Of a stretch of 64,000 bases of DNA, positions 47,011-55,744 are shown piece by piece. Numbering within the stretch: position 1 is the stretch's first letter; each line of letters opens with the position of its first letter. The notes under the pieces are model-generated. The model was not told where the DNA came from, searched no databases, and saw only the letters and a list, made by a program, of their open reading frames with translations. Location: contig NC_014371.1 in NCBI RefSeq assembly GCF_000144405.1, positions 1,086,501 through 1,150,500 of the forward strand. Reading direction: 5' to 3'. Position numbers and translations under genes: made by a program. This stretch comes from Prevotella melaninogenica ATCC 25845. Lineage in GTDB: Bacteria; Bacteroidota; Bacteroidia; Bacteroidales; Bacteroidaceae.

Positions 47011-48792
47011 ATGATTACTAAAAGTCTTTACTCTATATTGCTTAGTGTAGCATTTCTTGGTCTCGCATCTTGTTCGTCTGAAAATAATGACGAGCATTCT
47101 GAACTTGTAGGTACATCAACTCGTTCGTTTGTTGTGAAACAGGAGACTGCTCCTTTGACACGTACAAACGTATCACTAACGAATGGAATTACATGGAATG
47201 CTGGCGACCGTCTCTTTGCCTATAATGTAACAAAACCTCAAGGATATGATCAGTTAACCGCTATCAGTGATGGTGAGAGATCTGATCTTAAGGGTGACAT
47301 CCATTGGAAAGAAGGAGATGAATTAGCCCTTTTCTATCCATTTAGACATGTTTATAGAGAGAACATGGGCAAAGTTGATTTGGGCTTATCAGAGAATACG
47401 CTCTATCATAAGGGCGAACTTGTTGTACGTAGACAGAACGGAACAGTTGAGAATTTCAGATATTTCGATTATGCTTGGGGCAAGTTGAAGAATATCAAGG
47501 AAGCTGGTAAGGATATATGGGCTGACTTCAAGTTGGAACGCCAGTATTCTGTTTTATGCCTTAAGGTACTTTATGAAGGTCAGCCGGTGACAGATATGAA
47601 GCAACTTACAATCAAGAATGTCTACAATGAGGCTACTTTCGACCTTGCTATAGGTAAGATGACTTATGAGCAGCCTAAAGGTGAGCTGAAGATAACTGCT
47701 GACACTCCATTAGAGACTTTCTATGTTGCTCTTTTCCCAGATGCCAACTTCACTCCGTCTTACATTATCGAAACTGTTAATGGAAAGAAGTTCTATGCAA
47801 CAGTTACCGAACCACTAAATTATCAGCCTGCAAAATACTATGAGTATACTGTTCATGTTACGACAACTCCATGTCCAAGTCCAAGTCCATGCATTGACAT
47901 TGACGGAACAAAGTGGGGAAAATACAACTTGCAGTATGAGCCTTGCACGAATTTAGAGGGTTGGGTTCCTGGTTACAGACTTGCTAAGCAGGCTTGGGAT
48001 TACTTCTATACCAATTCTGATCCATTCAATCTCTATCCAGACTTCCTCCCACGTGCCTTCAACACCTCTGCTTTCGACCATTTCCGTTGGGGTAGCATTG
48101 CAGCAGCAAACAACTACAGCTACAGCTACTCACGTTATTATTCATATCATATGGGTAATCTTCAGGCTGTAATTCAGAACAGATGCTATGGCGACCTTGC
48201 TTACTATGCTTCTAATGGTAAGTTCATGATGCCTACAAAGGCTGACTTCGATAACCTGATGGCAAAGACGGGTGAGTATGTTGGTTATTATCAAGACGGC
48301 TGTAACATCATCGTCGGTGTGCTCTTCGACCCAACCGTTCCTGCTTGCAAGAAGGGTAAGGTACTCGATAAGAACGGCCATATCATTGGTAACACAAACC
48401 GTCCAAATGGTATCTATGTGGGTAAATACTACGAGCATAACACACGTATGAAGAAGTTCTCTAAGGAGGATATCGATAAGGGTGTGTTCTTCCCATTCGC
48501 TGGTGCTTACACCGAGTATAACGACGGTGCGCCACGTCTTCAGCGTCCAGGTGGTCAGGCTTACTACTGGACTTCTGACGCTAACCGCTGCAACTACGCA
48601 CAGGCAACAGCTTTCTCAGCTTACTACATGAACAATGGCTGGCTCTATCCAGGTACTGTTAACGGCAGCGGAAGTGGTAACAACCCTAAGTACAACATGT
48701 ATAACATCCGTCCTCTATGCGTTAGCAGTGATTCAAAGACAAAGCAAAATAATCAGACTAAGCAAAGCTACCAAACCAAGAAGGGATGGTAG
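47011..48792 (+). CDS. Fimbrillin-like lipoprotein, second cassette
   Basis: A 593-aa lipoprotein (signal ending GLASC, Cys22). The fimbrillin-type N-terminal half has TRTNVSLTNGITWNAGDRLFAY, HWKEGDELALFYPFRH and LERQYSVLCLKVLY. A Pro/Ser/Cys hinge (TTPCPSPSPCIDIDG, about 290-304) leads to a C-terminal domain with GWVPGYRLAKQAWDYFY and GGQAYYWTSDANRCNYAQATAF, FISUMP-like. A basic Gln/Lys-rich tail ends the protein. It is the same arrangement as the first cassette with low overall similarity. It probably forms part of surface fimbriae or an adhesin. Confidence 0.8.
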   Translation: MITKSLYSILLSVAFLGLASCSSENNDEHSELVGTSTRSFVVKQETAPLTRTNVSLTNGITWNAGDRLFAYNVTKPQGYDQLTAISDGERSDLKGDIHWKEGDELALFYPFRHVYRENMGKVDLGLSENTLYHKGELVVRRQNGTVENFRYFDYAWGKLKNIKEAGKDIWADFKLERQYSVLCLKVLYEGQPVTDMKQLTIKNVYNEATFDLAIGKMTYEQPKGELKITADTPLETFYVALFPDANFTPSYIIETVNGKKFYATVTEPLNYQPAKYYEYTVHVTTTPCPSPSPCIDIDGTKWGKYNLQYEPCTNLEGWVPGYRLAKQAWDYFYTNSDPFNLYPDFLPRAFNTSAFDHFRWGSIAAANNYSYSYSRYYSYHMGNLQAVIQNRCYGDLAYYASNGKFMMPTKADFDNLMAKTGEYVGYYQDGCNIIVGVLFDPTVPACKKGKVLDKNGHIIGNTNRPNGIYVGKYYEHNTRMKKFSKEDIDKGVFFPFAGAYTEYNDGAPRLQRPGGQAYYWTSDANRCNYAQATAFSAYYMNNGWLYPGTVNGSGSGNNPKYNMYNIRPLCVSSDSKTKQNNQTKQSYQTKKGW

Positions 48793-48801
48793 GAGATATG
48801 A

Positions 48802-48970
48802 AAGTTGACGAGTAAACGAGTAAACAAGTTAACGAGTTGACGAGTAAACAAGTTAAATGATAACGAGGGTATGCAAGTTAACAAGTTGACAAGTTAACGA
48901 GTTGACGAGTAAACAAGTTATATGATAGCAAGTTGATGAGTTGTAATAAACTTATCAACTTGCTTTTTTT
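48802..48970 (+). repeat. Family C octamer array 2, ending in a terminator
   Basis: AGTnnACR-type octamers (AGTTGACG, AGTAAACA, AGTTAACG...) in two blocks separated by 'tgataacgagggtatg'. The last units form an 11-bp stem (48927-48937 with 48954-48964) followed by a T run (48965-48970), so the array supplies the terminator of the fimbrillin-like gene. Confidence 0.85.
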
Positions 48971-49005
48971 AATTCTTCAAAAACTATTACTCAAAGCACA
49001 AAATT

Positions 49006-49375
49006 AACTACGAATTAAGCGAATGTCACGAATTACATCGCAATAATATTAGCATAATTAGAGAAATTCGTAGTCATTCATAGTTCTAAGCATAAAGCTA
49101 ACTACGAATTACACGAATGTCACGAATTACATCGCAATAATATTAGCATAATTAGAGAAATTCGTAGTCATTCATAGTTCTAAGCATAAAGCTAACTACG
49201 AATTACACGAATGTCACGAATTACATCGCAATAATATTAGCGTAATTAGAGAAATTCGTAGTCATTCATAGTTCTAAGTATAAAGTTAACTACGAATTAC
49301 ACGAATGTCACGAATAAGTAAGCTATAATGATTCGTGTCATTAGAGAAATTCGTAGTCATTAAACGTACAAATCA
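49006..49375. repeat. 94-bp tandem repeat array, four units
   Basis: Units start at 49006, 49100, 49194 and 49288 (period 94). Each begins 'aactacgaattacacgaatg' and ends 'attcgtagtcattcatag', so the unit ends are inverted (ACTACGAATT/AATTCGTAGT) and each unit can fold on itself. Three units are almost identical; the last is shortened. No ORF crosses it. Confidence 0.9.
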
Positions 49376-49379
49376 TAAA

Positions 49380-49600
49380 GTTCAATGCTCAAACCTCAAA
49401 GTTCAAAGTTAATTGTTCAAAGTTCAAAAATGATTAGAGAAATTCGTAGTCTATAAGTTTATTTTTTGTTTGCTGTCACTTTTAACATTTGAGCGAACCA
49501 ACTCTCCTTCAGCATATTACAATCATCTGAAGCCTGACAGCAGTGACAGCAACTTCAAAAGTCAGTTGGTTAGAGTCTATTCCTATAAGAATTAATTGAG
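49380..49600. repeat. TTCAAAGT array and TGTCAC inverted motif
   Basis: 49385-49430 contains short TTCAAAGTT-type units. 49475-49552 has GCTGTCACTT on the left and CAGTGACAGC on the right, an inverted motif like that at 37730-37795. No gene is visible. Confidence 0.5.
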
Positions 49601-49611
49601 CTTAAAACACC

Positions 49612-49727
49612 TCGTCCAAGAACTCCTCCATTATACTATCCATAATCCAAAAGATATTCTTTCGAGTAGCATGACCCATTAGCAGTACGTCAAGAAGCCA
49701 GCTTTGTCTTGTGCCAATCAGTCTTCA
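49612..49727 (-). pseudogene. Frameshifted ORF remnant
   Basis: On the minus strand, 49727-49612 reads RLIGTRQSWLLDVLLMGHAT and then RKNIFWIMDSIVEEFLDEVF before TAA. Just upstream, in another frame, NNSLPSISELIDILED (to about 49770) continues the same protein-like style, suggesting a single-base indel. I cannot name the family. It is too short to be functional. Confidence 0.35.
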
Positions 49728-49814
49728 AGAATGTCTATAAGTTCTGATATGCTTGGTAAAGAATTGTTCTTTGCAAATATAAAATATTCTTGTGAGTTAC
49801 GCAAGAGGAAACTC

Positions 49815-49918
49815 TTATCCTTTGAACATTGAACTCTGAACTTTATGATTTGTGTTTAACCTTTGAGCAATATCGGTAATCATAATTATGAATTGTGAAT
49901 TATGAATTGTGAATTAAT
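49815..49918. repeat. TTTGAACATTGAAC and AATTATGAATTGTG arrays
   Basis: Short AT-rich tandem units of the same two kinds as at 22215-22460, directly before family A copy 6. Confidence 0.65.
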
Positions 49919-49922
49919 TTTG

Positions 49923-50032
49923 AAAAGGTGGTTAATTGGACTTCAAAAGGGCATTAATAAGGGTTCAAAAGGGCACCTTTTAGAAGCAAAAAGAGCATGA
50001 ATTGAAAGCCAATTCATGCTCTTTTTATTTTT
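49923..50032 (+). repeat. Family A dispersed repeat, copy 6, ending in a perfect hairpin
   Basis: A more diverged copy. Its 3' part forms a perfect 17-bp stem (49988-50004 with 50010-50026) with A and T tracts on either side, a strong bidirectional terminator between the convergent fimbrillin-like and MFS genes. Confidence 0.85.
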
Positions 50033-50117
50033 AAGACTTGATTTTTATTTACAATATGGAGGTAGTGAAAGGGGAAAAGCAGAATATTATATTAGGCAAA
50101 GAAGTAAGTGTAAACGG

Positions 50118-50275
50118 TGTTGTCTTAACTCCTTTAACTCCATTTAATTCCTTAACTCCACATCCTTTCCTCCTTAACTCCACATCAATCCTATGAGTCA
50201 GCGGTGTTGTCTTAACTCCTTTAACTCCATTTAACTCCTTAACTCCACATCAAATCCTCCTTAACTCCTCATCAC
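50118..50275. repeat. TTAACTCC-type short repeats
   Basis: Units of TTAACTCC, TTTAACTCCA and TTAACTCCACATC recur about a dozen times up to the MFS stop codon. They share no frame and no similarity with families A-C. Confidence 0.75.
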
Positions 50276-51492
50276 TCCTTCTTCGTCCGAATCTTGTAGC
50301 CTGCGAGTCCGTAGTAAAGGATGAAGAGGAAACAAGGGACGCTGACCCAGTAAGAGGTTTGGAAAGAGGTGCAATCCTGCACGACACCACGCAACCAAGG
50401 CATCACAGCACCACCGGCAATCGCCATGGTCAGCAGTGAAGCACCAGACTTAGTGAACTTGCCAAGGTCTGCCATTGCCAAAGGCCACAATGCTGGCCAC
50501 ATCAAAGAACAGCCTAACGCCATCAAGAAGATGCAATAAACGGAGATAACGGGGTCTGGCACAACGGCAACAGCCACACTACCAACGAGGGCAATGATAG
50601 CGCAGATGCGCATTGCAGCAGCCTGAGAGAGGTAACGTGGGATGAAGATTACACCACAGATATAACCCACAATCATACCCACTGAAGGGATAAATCCGTA
50701 GTTATCACCCTCCAAACCTAATGACTGTGCATAACCTGTTGCCGTAGCGAGCGAGATGGTCTCTACACCAACATAGAGGAAGAGTGCCAAACAGCCCAAC
50801 AACAAGTGTGGGAACTGCAGAATACTTGTCTTACCGTCAGCATATGAACTGACTGCTGCCTCGTCGCCACACTCACTCTCATCCTCACCTGCAGCCTTCA
50901 CGTCTGGCAGTGGAGCCATCAATGCGATAACACCCAAGAGCAAAAAGATACCGATAATGATGGTGAATGGCATGTAAAGATCGGTGAGTTGCGTATCGCC
51001 AATACCCTTACCAATCACCAAAGTAATGAAGAGTGTCGTCACTGGCCAAGCCAACTTATTACTGATACCCATGCAAGAGATACGACGTGCTGCCGAATCC
51101 ATCGGACCAAGAATCGTTACATATGGATTGACAGATGCCTGTAAAACGGCATTGGCTGCACCACTGACGAAACTCGCAATGAGGAACCATGTCAGTGAGT
51201 TCTGCTTCGCTGCGAGGATAAAAAGTCCAAAGGCTGCTGCGAAGATAGCGAACGACAAAGCCATCGTACGCTTATAACCGATTGCCTTAATGCAATGGGT
51301 TGCAGGAATACCGAACAAGAGGAACGGTATGAAAGTCGCTGCAAGCAACAAACTTGAAGCCGCACCAGAGATGTGCATAGACTTCTCTAATACTGGCATC
51401 AGATAAGAGTTGATACCCAAGGCAAAGCCAATAGAGAAGAAGAATAAGCCGATAATGGCTAAAGGAAATAGGTAGTTAGTTTTTTGTTTCAT
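50272..51492 (-). CDS. MFS sugar permease, FucP/GluP-like
   Basis: A 406-aa inner-membrane carrier with about 12 hydrophobic helices. The style is that of the FucP/glucose-galactose (GluP) branch: FSIGFALGINSYLMPVL in helix 1, ASVNPYVTILGP (the NPY motif) around residue 122-133, and ALGCSLMWPALWPLAMADLGKFTKSGASLL near helix 10. A charged central loop (about 197-220) divides the halves. These carriers import fucose, glucose or galactose with protons. It lies beside GH2 β-galactosidase and GH95 fucosidase genes on the same strand, so galactose or fucose is a likely substrate. It is the last gene of the group. Confidence 0.87.
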   Translation of the reverse strand: MKQKTNYLFPLAIIGLFFFSIGFALGINSYLMPVLEKSMHISGAASSLLLAATFIPFLLFGIPATHCIKAIGYKRTMALSFAIFAAAFGLFILAAKQNSLTWFLIASFVSGAANAVLQASVNPYVTILGPMDSAARRISCMGISNKLAWPVTTLFITLVIGKGIGDTQLTDLYMPFTIIIGIFLLLGVIALMAPLPDVKAAGEDESECGDEAAVSSYADGKTSILQFPHLLLGCLALFLYVGVETISLATATGYAQSLGLEGDNYGFIPSVGMIVGYICGVIFIPRYLSQAAAMRICAIIALVGSVAVAVVPDPVISVYCIFLMALGCSLMWPALWPLAMADLGKFTKSGASLLTMAIAGGAVMPWLRGVVQDCTSFQTSYWVSVPCFLFILYYGLAGYKIRTKKE

Positions 51493-51753
51493 AATAAAGA
51501 TATTTTTTATTTACTACTTCATAACAAGGTTTTTATGCTTTCACTCCTCCTTCAGAGAGGACTTCTGTGAGCTTACTAAGGCTCCGCACCAATGGTGTTT
51601 ACCATCAACACGCCATGTGCTAAGCCTCCGCACACTCTTTGAAAACGGAAAGAAGTGTGCTTTATTATAGCTTTGGCTTACTTTATTATCGCTCCATACA
51701 TGGGGGAAGGATATTTTTAGTCAACCATTATAATTGCCATTTTGAAATATAAA

Positions 51754-51800
51754 GGCGCACGAGGCACCCATTCCTTAGAATGAAGAATACCACGTGCGCC
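51754..51800 (-). terminator. Probable terminator after the β-galactosidase gene
   Basis: A perfect 8-bp GC-rich stem (51754-51761 with 51793-51800) with a long loop and a T/A-rich tail on the minus strand. The gap 51493-51843 otherwise holds a 'cgcacca...gtgctaagcctccgcac' motif resembling 59738-59785, and no gene. Confidence 0.5.
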
Positions 51801-51843
51801 CCTACCCTACAGTCAAATCATAGGCACTGAAGACTGCAAGGCG

Positions 51844-54800
51844 TTAGTTAGCATGAACCTTTCCACTCTGAATATAGAATCCTTTGGCAGGAGGTTCAGG
51901 AAGTCTACGACCAGAGAGGTCGTAGACTTGTGCCATTGTTGTCGCTGAGTTTACTACGGCAGAGATTCCGTTTGCGGTATCATCTGCCGTTTCCGAAAAA
52001 GGGATGAAACGCACGATGTTTGAGTAGGTTTTACCTTTCTGTATCTCATACTTTGATAATGGACCAGGACCGCAAGACTTGTTACCAAGACCCTGCTGAA
52101 TAGCATCAAAGTGTGCTACGACACGATTAGATGTTGGCAACTCCCATTCGTGGCGTGCTGTGCGCAATTCTGCCTCTGTCCAAGGGGTCAGAGAGAAGGC
52201 AACATCGCCCGATGTCTCTACCTTCACACCATTGCCCTCGTTGTTTGTGAGGGTGAGCCAACGTAGTCCAATGCGGTTGCCGTTGCTCTGTGGGTGTGCG
52301 AAAGGCTCATACATATCCTTGACTGTCGTCTCATAGATACCGAAGTCTTCGCCATCGAGGCGGTCGATATAGCTTGCGCGAGGACCACGTGCATAGTAGC
52401 TTACCTTTGACATATCGCTTGGGAAGTTCAGACTAAAGCCTAAACGTCTTGCGCCATTGCCCTGTGCCTCAAAGGAGCTGGCGAGGTCTATCGTACCGTT
52501 TGCATTGATCGTGTACTTATAAGTAGCCTTACCATAGTTGCCGTTCTGCGTAACATTCACGGTTGCCGTCTTACCATCGTCAGAGAGTTGGAAGGTAGCT
52601 GTCTGCGACTTCACGCCATTATCGGTAGGATCATTACCATAAGCCTCCATCGGGTTATCGTTTTCTATCCAACGATAGCGGTCGAAACGTGGACCCTCAT
52701 TCTGTACAAAGAGGTCTTTACCCTCGTATGCCCAAAGGGTAATATTGCCCTGTCCGTCGAATGTTACTTTCTGCTTACCGTTCGCATAGGTATAACCACC
52801 ATCGCTATTCTTCGTTGCGTGAAGAGCATCAGCCTTTGTGTTATCAACCTTATCGAGGACCTCTGTGCGCTGTGCCAACTGCTGTTGGAACTCAGCAACA
52901 GGATAGTCACGGTCGCACCAGTTCGTTGCCTCCTTCGTATAAAGTCCGATATTGAGGAAGAGTTCCTTACCTGCAAAGGCTGTAGGGTTATACTTCAAGT
53001 CAACGGTTTCAGTACCACCAGCAGCGCAATTCAGCTTCTTAACGATACCATCCTGTACAGGCTTACCGTCAGCAAGGAGGGTCCACTTAAGATAGAACTG
53101 GTTGAGATTGCGGTCAAGATACTTATTCGTCAACTTCACCTGATGGGTGTCTTTATTCAGATTGAAGCCCACCCACTGGTAAACACGCTTCACCTCGTCA
53201 AGCTCAGCACTCCATGCACGATCGGCATTGACAAGTCCGTTGTTAACGAAGTTATACTGATGAGGACCCGGACAGTCATATCCTGTGATATAAGCAGGGA
53301 ATCCATTCTTTGTCAATTGGTTGTTTTTAATCGCATCATAAGAGTAGATACTCTGATCAACCCAGTCCCAGATACATCCACCAACACCCATCAGAGAGCC
53401 TTCCATAGCCTCCCAGTACTCACGCAGGTTGCCCACAGCATTACCCATAGCATGGGCATACTCGCACATGAAGTAAGGTTTACCCGTACTTGGATGGTTA
53501 GCATCTGAGGTAACAGGACCTGTCGTCCCACCACGTGAATGGTCAACTGCAGGATACATAACAGAATGGAGATCAGTGCCCTCAGCATTATCACGCGTTG
53601 ATCCCTCATAGTGGATATAACGGTTATCAAGTTCTTTCACAGCGTTGTAAGCTGCCATGATGTTCAGACCAGAGCCACTCTCGTTACCCAAACTCCAGAA
53701 GACAACACTCGGATGGTTGCGGTCGCGGAGCGTATTACGTACGTTACGGTCAACGATAGCACCTGTCCAATCCGTGTTATTGATGATTGTCTTTACACCA
53801 TCCCAGTTCTTGTGAAGCTCCATATCAGCCTCATCAACAACGAAGAGACCATAGTAATCGAACATTGCCATCATCTTTGCATGACGTGGATAGTGGCTGG
53901 TACGAACCGTATTCATGTTAGACTGCTTCATCATTGCTATGTCTTTTAACATAAGGTCAGTGCTGATACTGCGACCATGCAATGGGTCAGTGTCCTGTGT
54001 GTTAGCACCCTTGAGGTAAGTACGACGGCCGTTCACCTCAAGATAACCCTTACTAAGGTCAATCTTTCTGAAGCCATATTTAGTAGAGAAAGCCTCCTCT
54101 TCCTTGCCGTCTTGCGACTGGCTGAAGGTGAAGGTGTAGAGGGTTGGGGTCTCAGCAGACCATAGTTTCACGTTAGAGAGTGTTCCGAAGTCAACTGTCT
54201 GTGTCTTCAAGCTATCGCCAGCAGCAAAGACAAAGTCAGACTTCAGCTTCTTCACTTCCTTACCCGATGGGTCGAAGAGCGTTACGGTTACGGTCTTCTT
54301 CGCTGCAGTCTTATCGCGATTGCATACGGTAAGGTCTACAGATGTAGCCGCACTACCCGTAGCAACGGTAGTAGAACCCGGTGTAACAGTAGCCTTAATA
54401 TAATGATCTGCCAAGTAAGTCTTTGGTGTAGCCACAAGGTAAACATCACGATGAATACCACTCATGTGCCACATATCCTGACCCTCAAGATAAGAGCCAT
54501 CGCTCCAACGAATCACCTGTACGGCAACATTATTCTTACCAGTGCGGAGGTATTTAGTAATGTCAAACTCGCTGACATTGTTTGCTCCTTCTGTATAACC
54601 CACTTCATTGCCATTCACATAAACGTAAGCAGCAGAGTAGATACCATCAAAATGGAGGAAGACACGCTTATTCTCCCAGCCTGCAGGCAGAGTGAAATCA
54701 CGACGATAAGAACCCACAGAGTTCTTCAAACCAGCCTTCATACGAACGTAAGGCTGCTGATCTTCAAACGGATAGTCTACATTCACATACATTGGCAGAC

Positions 54801-55662
54801 CATAACCATTCATCTCTAAACAAGAAGGAACAGTGATATCGTTCCACGCAGAGCCTTCAGTACTTACGCCATCGCCCCAGAAGTCGTCCTTACCGAGCAA
54901 GACAGGCTTAGCTCCCTCACTCCAACGCAACTTCCATGTACCGTTCAGACTAAGATAGTTTGCACCTGTTGGGTCCAACCAAGGCTTGTCATAACGCTGA
55001 CCATCAGCCTTCATAGCCTTCGTTGATGGATAAGGCATATAGGTGGCATGCGCACGCTCCTTGTTACGCTCATAGACCTTCGCATTCTCCCAGTCGGCAC
55101 CCTCAGGAATAACCACTGCAGGCACTTCCTTGAACTGTAGCGTAGCAGCTGATGCCTCACTGTTCTCATAACCACAGTAATATCCGTCGACAGAAGAGAT
55201 AGAACCAAAGGTTACATAATAAGTCTGACCATTCCTTGCAGACACTGCACTCAACTTATAACCACTGCCTTTCTTAGTGATATAAATCTGTTGATTAGGA
55301 TTGGCGATGCTCTGTGTCCACATACAAGGGTAGCCAGAGACTTTCTTTGTGTCGTTGAGTGCCATGTCGAAAGCCAACTCGCCGTCGCCATTTACCAACT
55401 GATAGCAGTCCTGCTTACCGCTCACAGCAACGAGTTTCCACTTCTGTGCATCGTTGCCTTCAGCATAAGCAAGGAACGCAAGACCCGTGTCCCTTAACCA
55501 TGAATACTTGTAGGGAGTAAGTACATTCTTGGTGTCTTGCCCTACTGAGATTAAATAGGTCTTACCGTGTTCAGGCTTCGCACCCCATGTGCCAGCCCTT
55601 AGCACGGATGGTGCTAACGCCAGTAAGGATACGAGAAGACCAATGTTTCTGATTGATTTCAT
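51844..55662 (-). CDS. Secreted GH2 β-galactosidase with a ricin-like N-terminal domain
   Basis: A 1272-aa enzyme. It has a signal peptide (about 1-23, cleaved after LRA) and an N-terminal β-trefoil-like region (about 25-190, paired QKWKLVAVSG/LQFKEVP-type repeats). The GH2 sugar-binding and Ig domains and a TIM barrel follow, with acid/base WSLGNESGSG (Glu about 660) and nucleophile FMCEYAHAMGN (Glu about 731). Next come the small β-domain (Bgal_small_N-like, about 990-1225) and a C-terminal tail MAQVYDLSGRRLPEPPAKGF resembling a sorting signal. It hydrolyses terminal β-galactosides at or outside the cell surface. It is about 250 residues longer than LacZ because of the N-terminal domain. 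It lies 82 bp after the GH95 gene and is probably co-transcribed. Confidence 0.93.
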   Translation of the reverse strand: MKSIRNIGLLVSLLALAPSVLRAGTWGAKPEHGKTYLISVGQDTKNVLTPYKYSWLRDTGLAFLAYAEGNDAQKWKLVAVSGKQDCYQLVNGDGELAFDMALNDTKKVSGYPCMWTQSIANPNQQIYITKKGSGYKLSAVSARNGQTYYVTFGSISSVDGYYCGYENSEASAATLQFKEVPAVVIPEGADWENAKVYERNKERAHATYMPYPSTKAMKADGQRYDKPWLDPTGANYLSLNGTWKLRWSEGAKPVLLGKDDFWGDGVSTEGSAWNDITVPSCLEMNGYGLPMYVNVDYPFEDQQPYVRMKAGLKNSVGSYRRDFTLPAGWENKRVFLHFDGIYSAAYVYVNGNEVGYTEGANNVSEFDITKYLRTGKNNVAVQVIRWSDGSYLEGQDMWHMSGIHRDVYLVATPKTYLADHYIKATVTPGSTTVATGSAATSVDLTVCNRDKTAAKKTVTVTLFDPSGKEVKKLKSDFVFAAGDSLKTQTVDFGTLSNVKLWSAETPTLYTFTFSQSQDGKEEEAFSTKYGFRKIDLSKGYLEVNGRRTYLKGANTQDTDPLHGRSISTDLMLKDIAMMKQSNMNTVRTSHYPRHAKMMAMFDYYGLFVVDEADMELHKNWDGVKTIINNTDWTGAIVDRNVRNTLRDRNHPSVVFWSLGNESGSGLNIMAAYNAVKELDNRYIHYEGSTRDNAEGTDLHSVMYPAVDHSRGGTTGPVTSDANHPSTGKPYFMCEYAHAMGNAVGNLREYWEAMEGSLMGVGGCIWDWVDQSIYSYDAIKNNQLTKNGFPAYITGYDCPGPHQYNFVNNGLVNADRAWSAELDEVKRVYQWVGFNLNKDTHQVKLTNKYLDRNLNQFYLKWTLLADGKPVQDGIVKKLNCAAGGTETVDLKYNPTAFAGKELFLNIGLYTKEATNWCDRDYPVAEFQQQLAQRTEVLDKVDNTKADALHATKNSDGGYTYANGKQKVTFDGQGNITLWAYEGKDLFVQNEGPRFDRYRWIENDNPMEAYGNDPTDNGVKSQTATFQLSDDGKTATVNVTQNGNYGKATYKYTINANGTIDLASSFEAQGNGARRLGFSLNFPSDMSKVSYYARGPRASYIDRLDGEDFGIYETTVKDMYEPFAHPQSNGNRIGLRWLTLTNNEGNGVKVETSGDVAFSLTPWTEAELRTARHEWELPTSNRVVAHFDAIQQGLGNKSCGPGPLSKYEIQKGKTYSNIVRFIPFSETADDTANGISAVVNSATTMAQVYDLSGRRLPEPPAKGFYIQSGKVHAN

Positions 55663-55744
55663 ATGAATGAAAGATAATAGATGTTTTTACTTGAACCCAC
55701 ACCTCAGCCTAAGCCGAAGTGTGGGTAAGATGTATAACCTGTGA

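Noticed and set aside
49006-49375. CRISPR-like array
   Set aside because: The whole 94-bp unit is repeated with no unique spacers, and no cas genes are present.
52588-53508. 306-aa plus-strand ORF opposite the β-galactosidase gene
   Set aside because: Antisense to a clear GH2 gene with all catalytic motifs; it has no protein character of its own.
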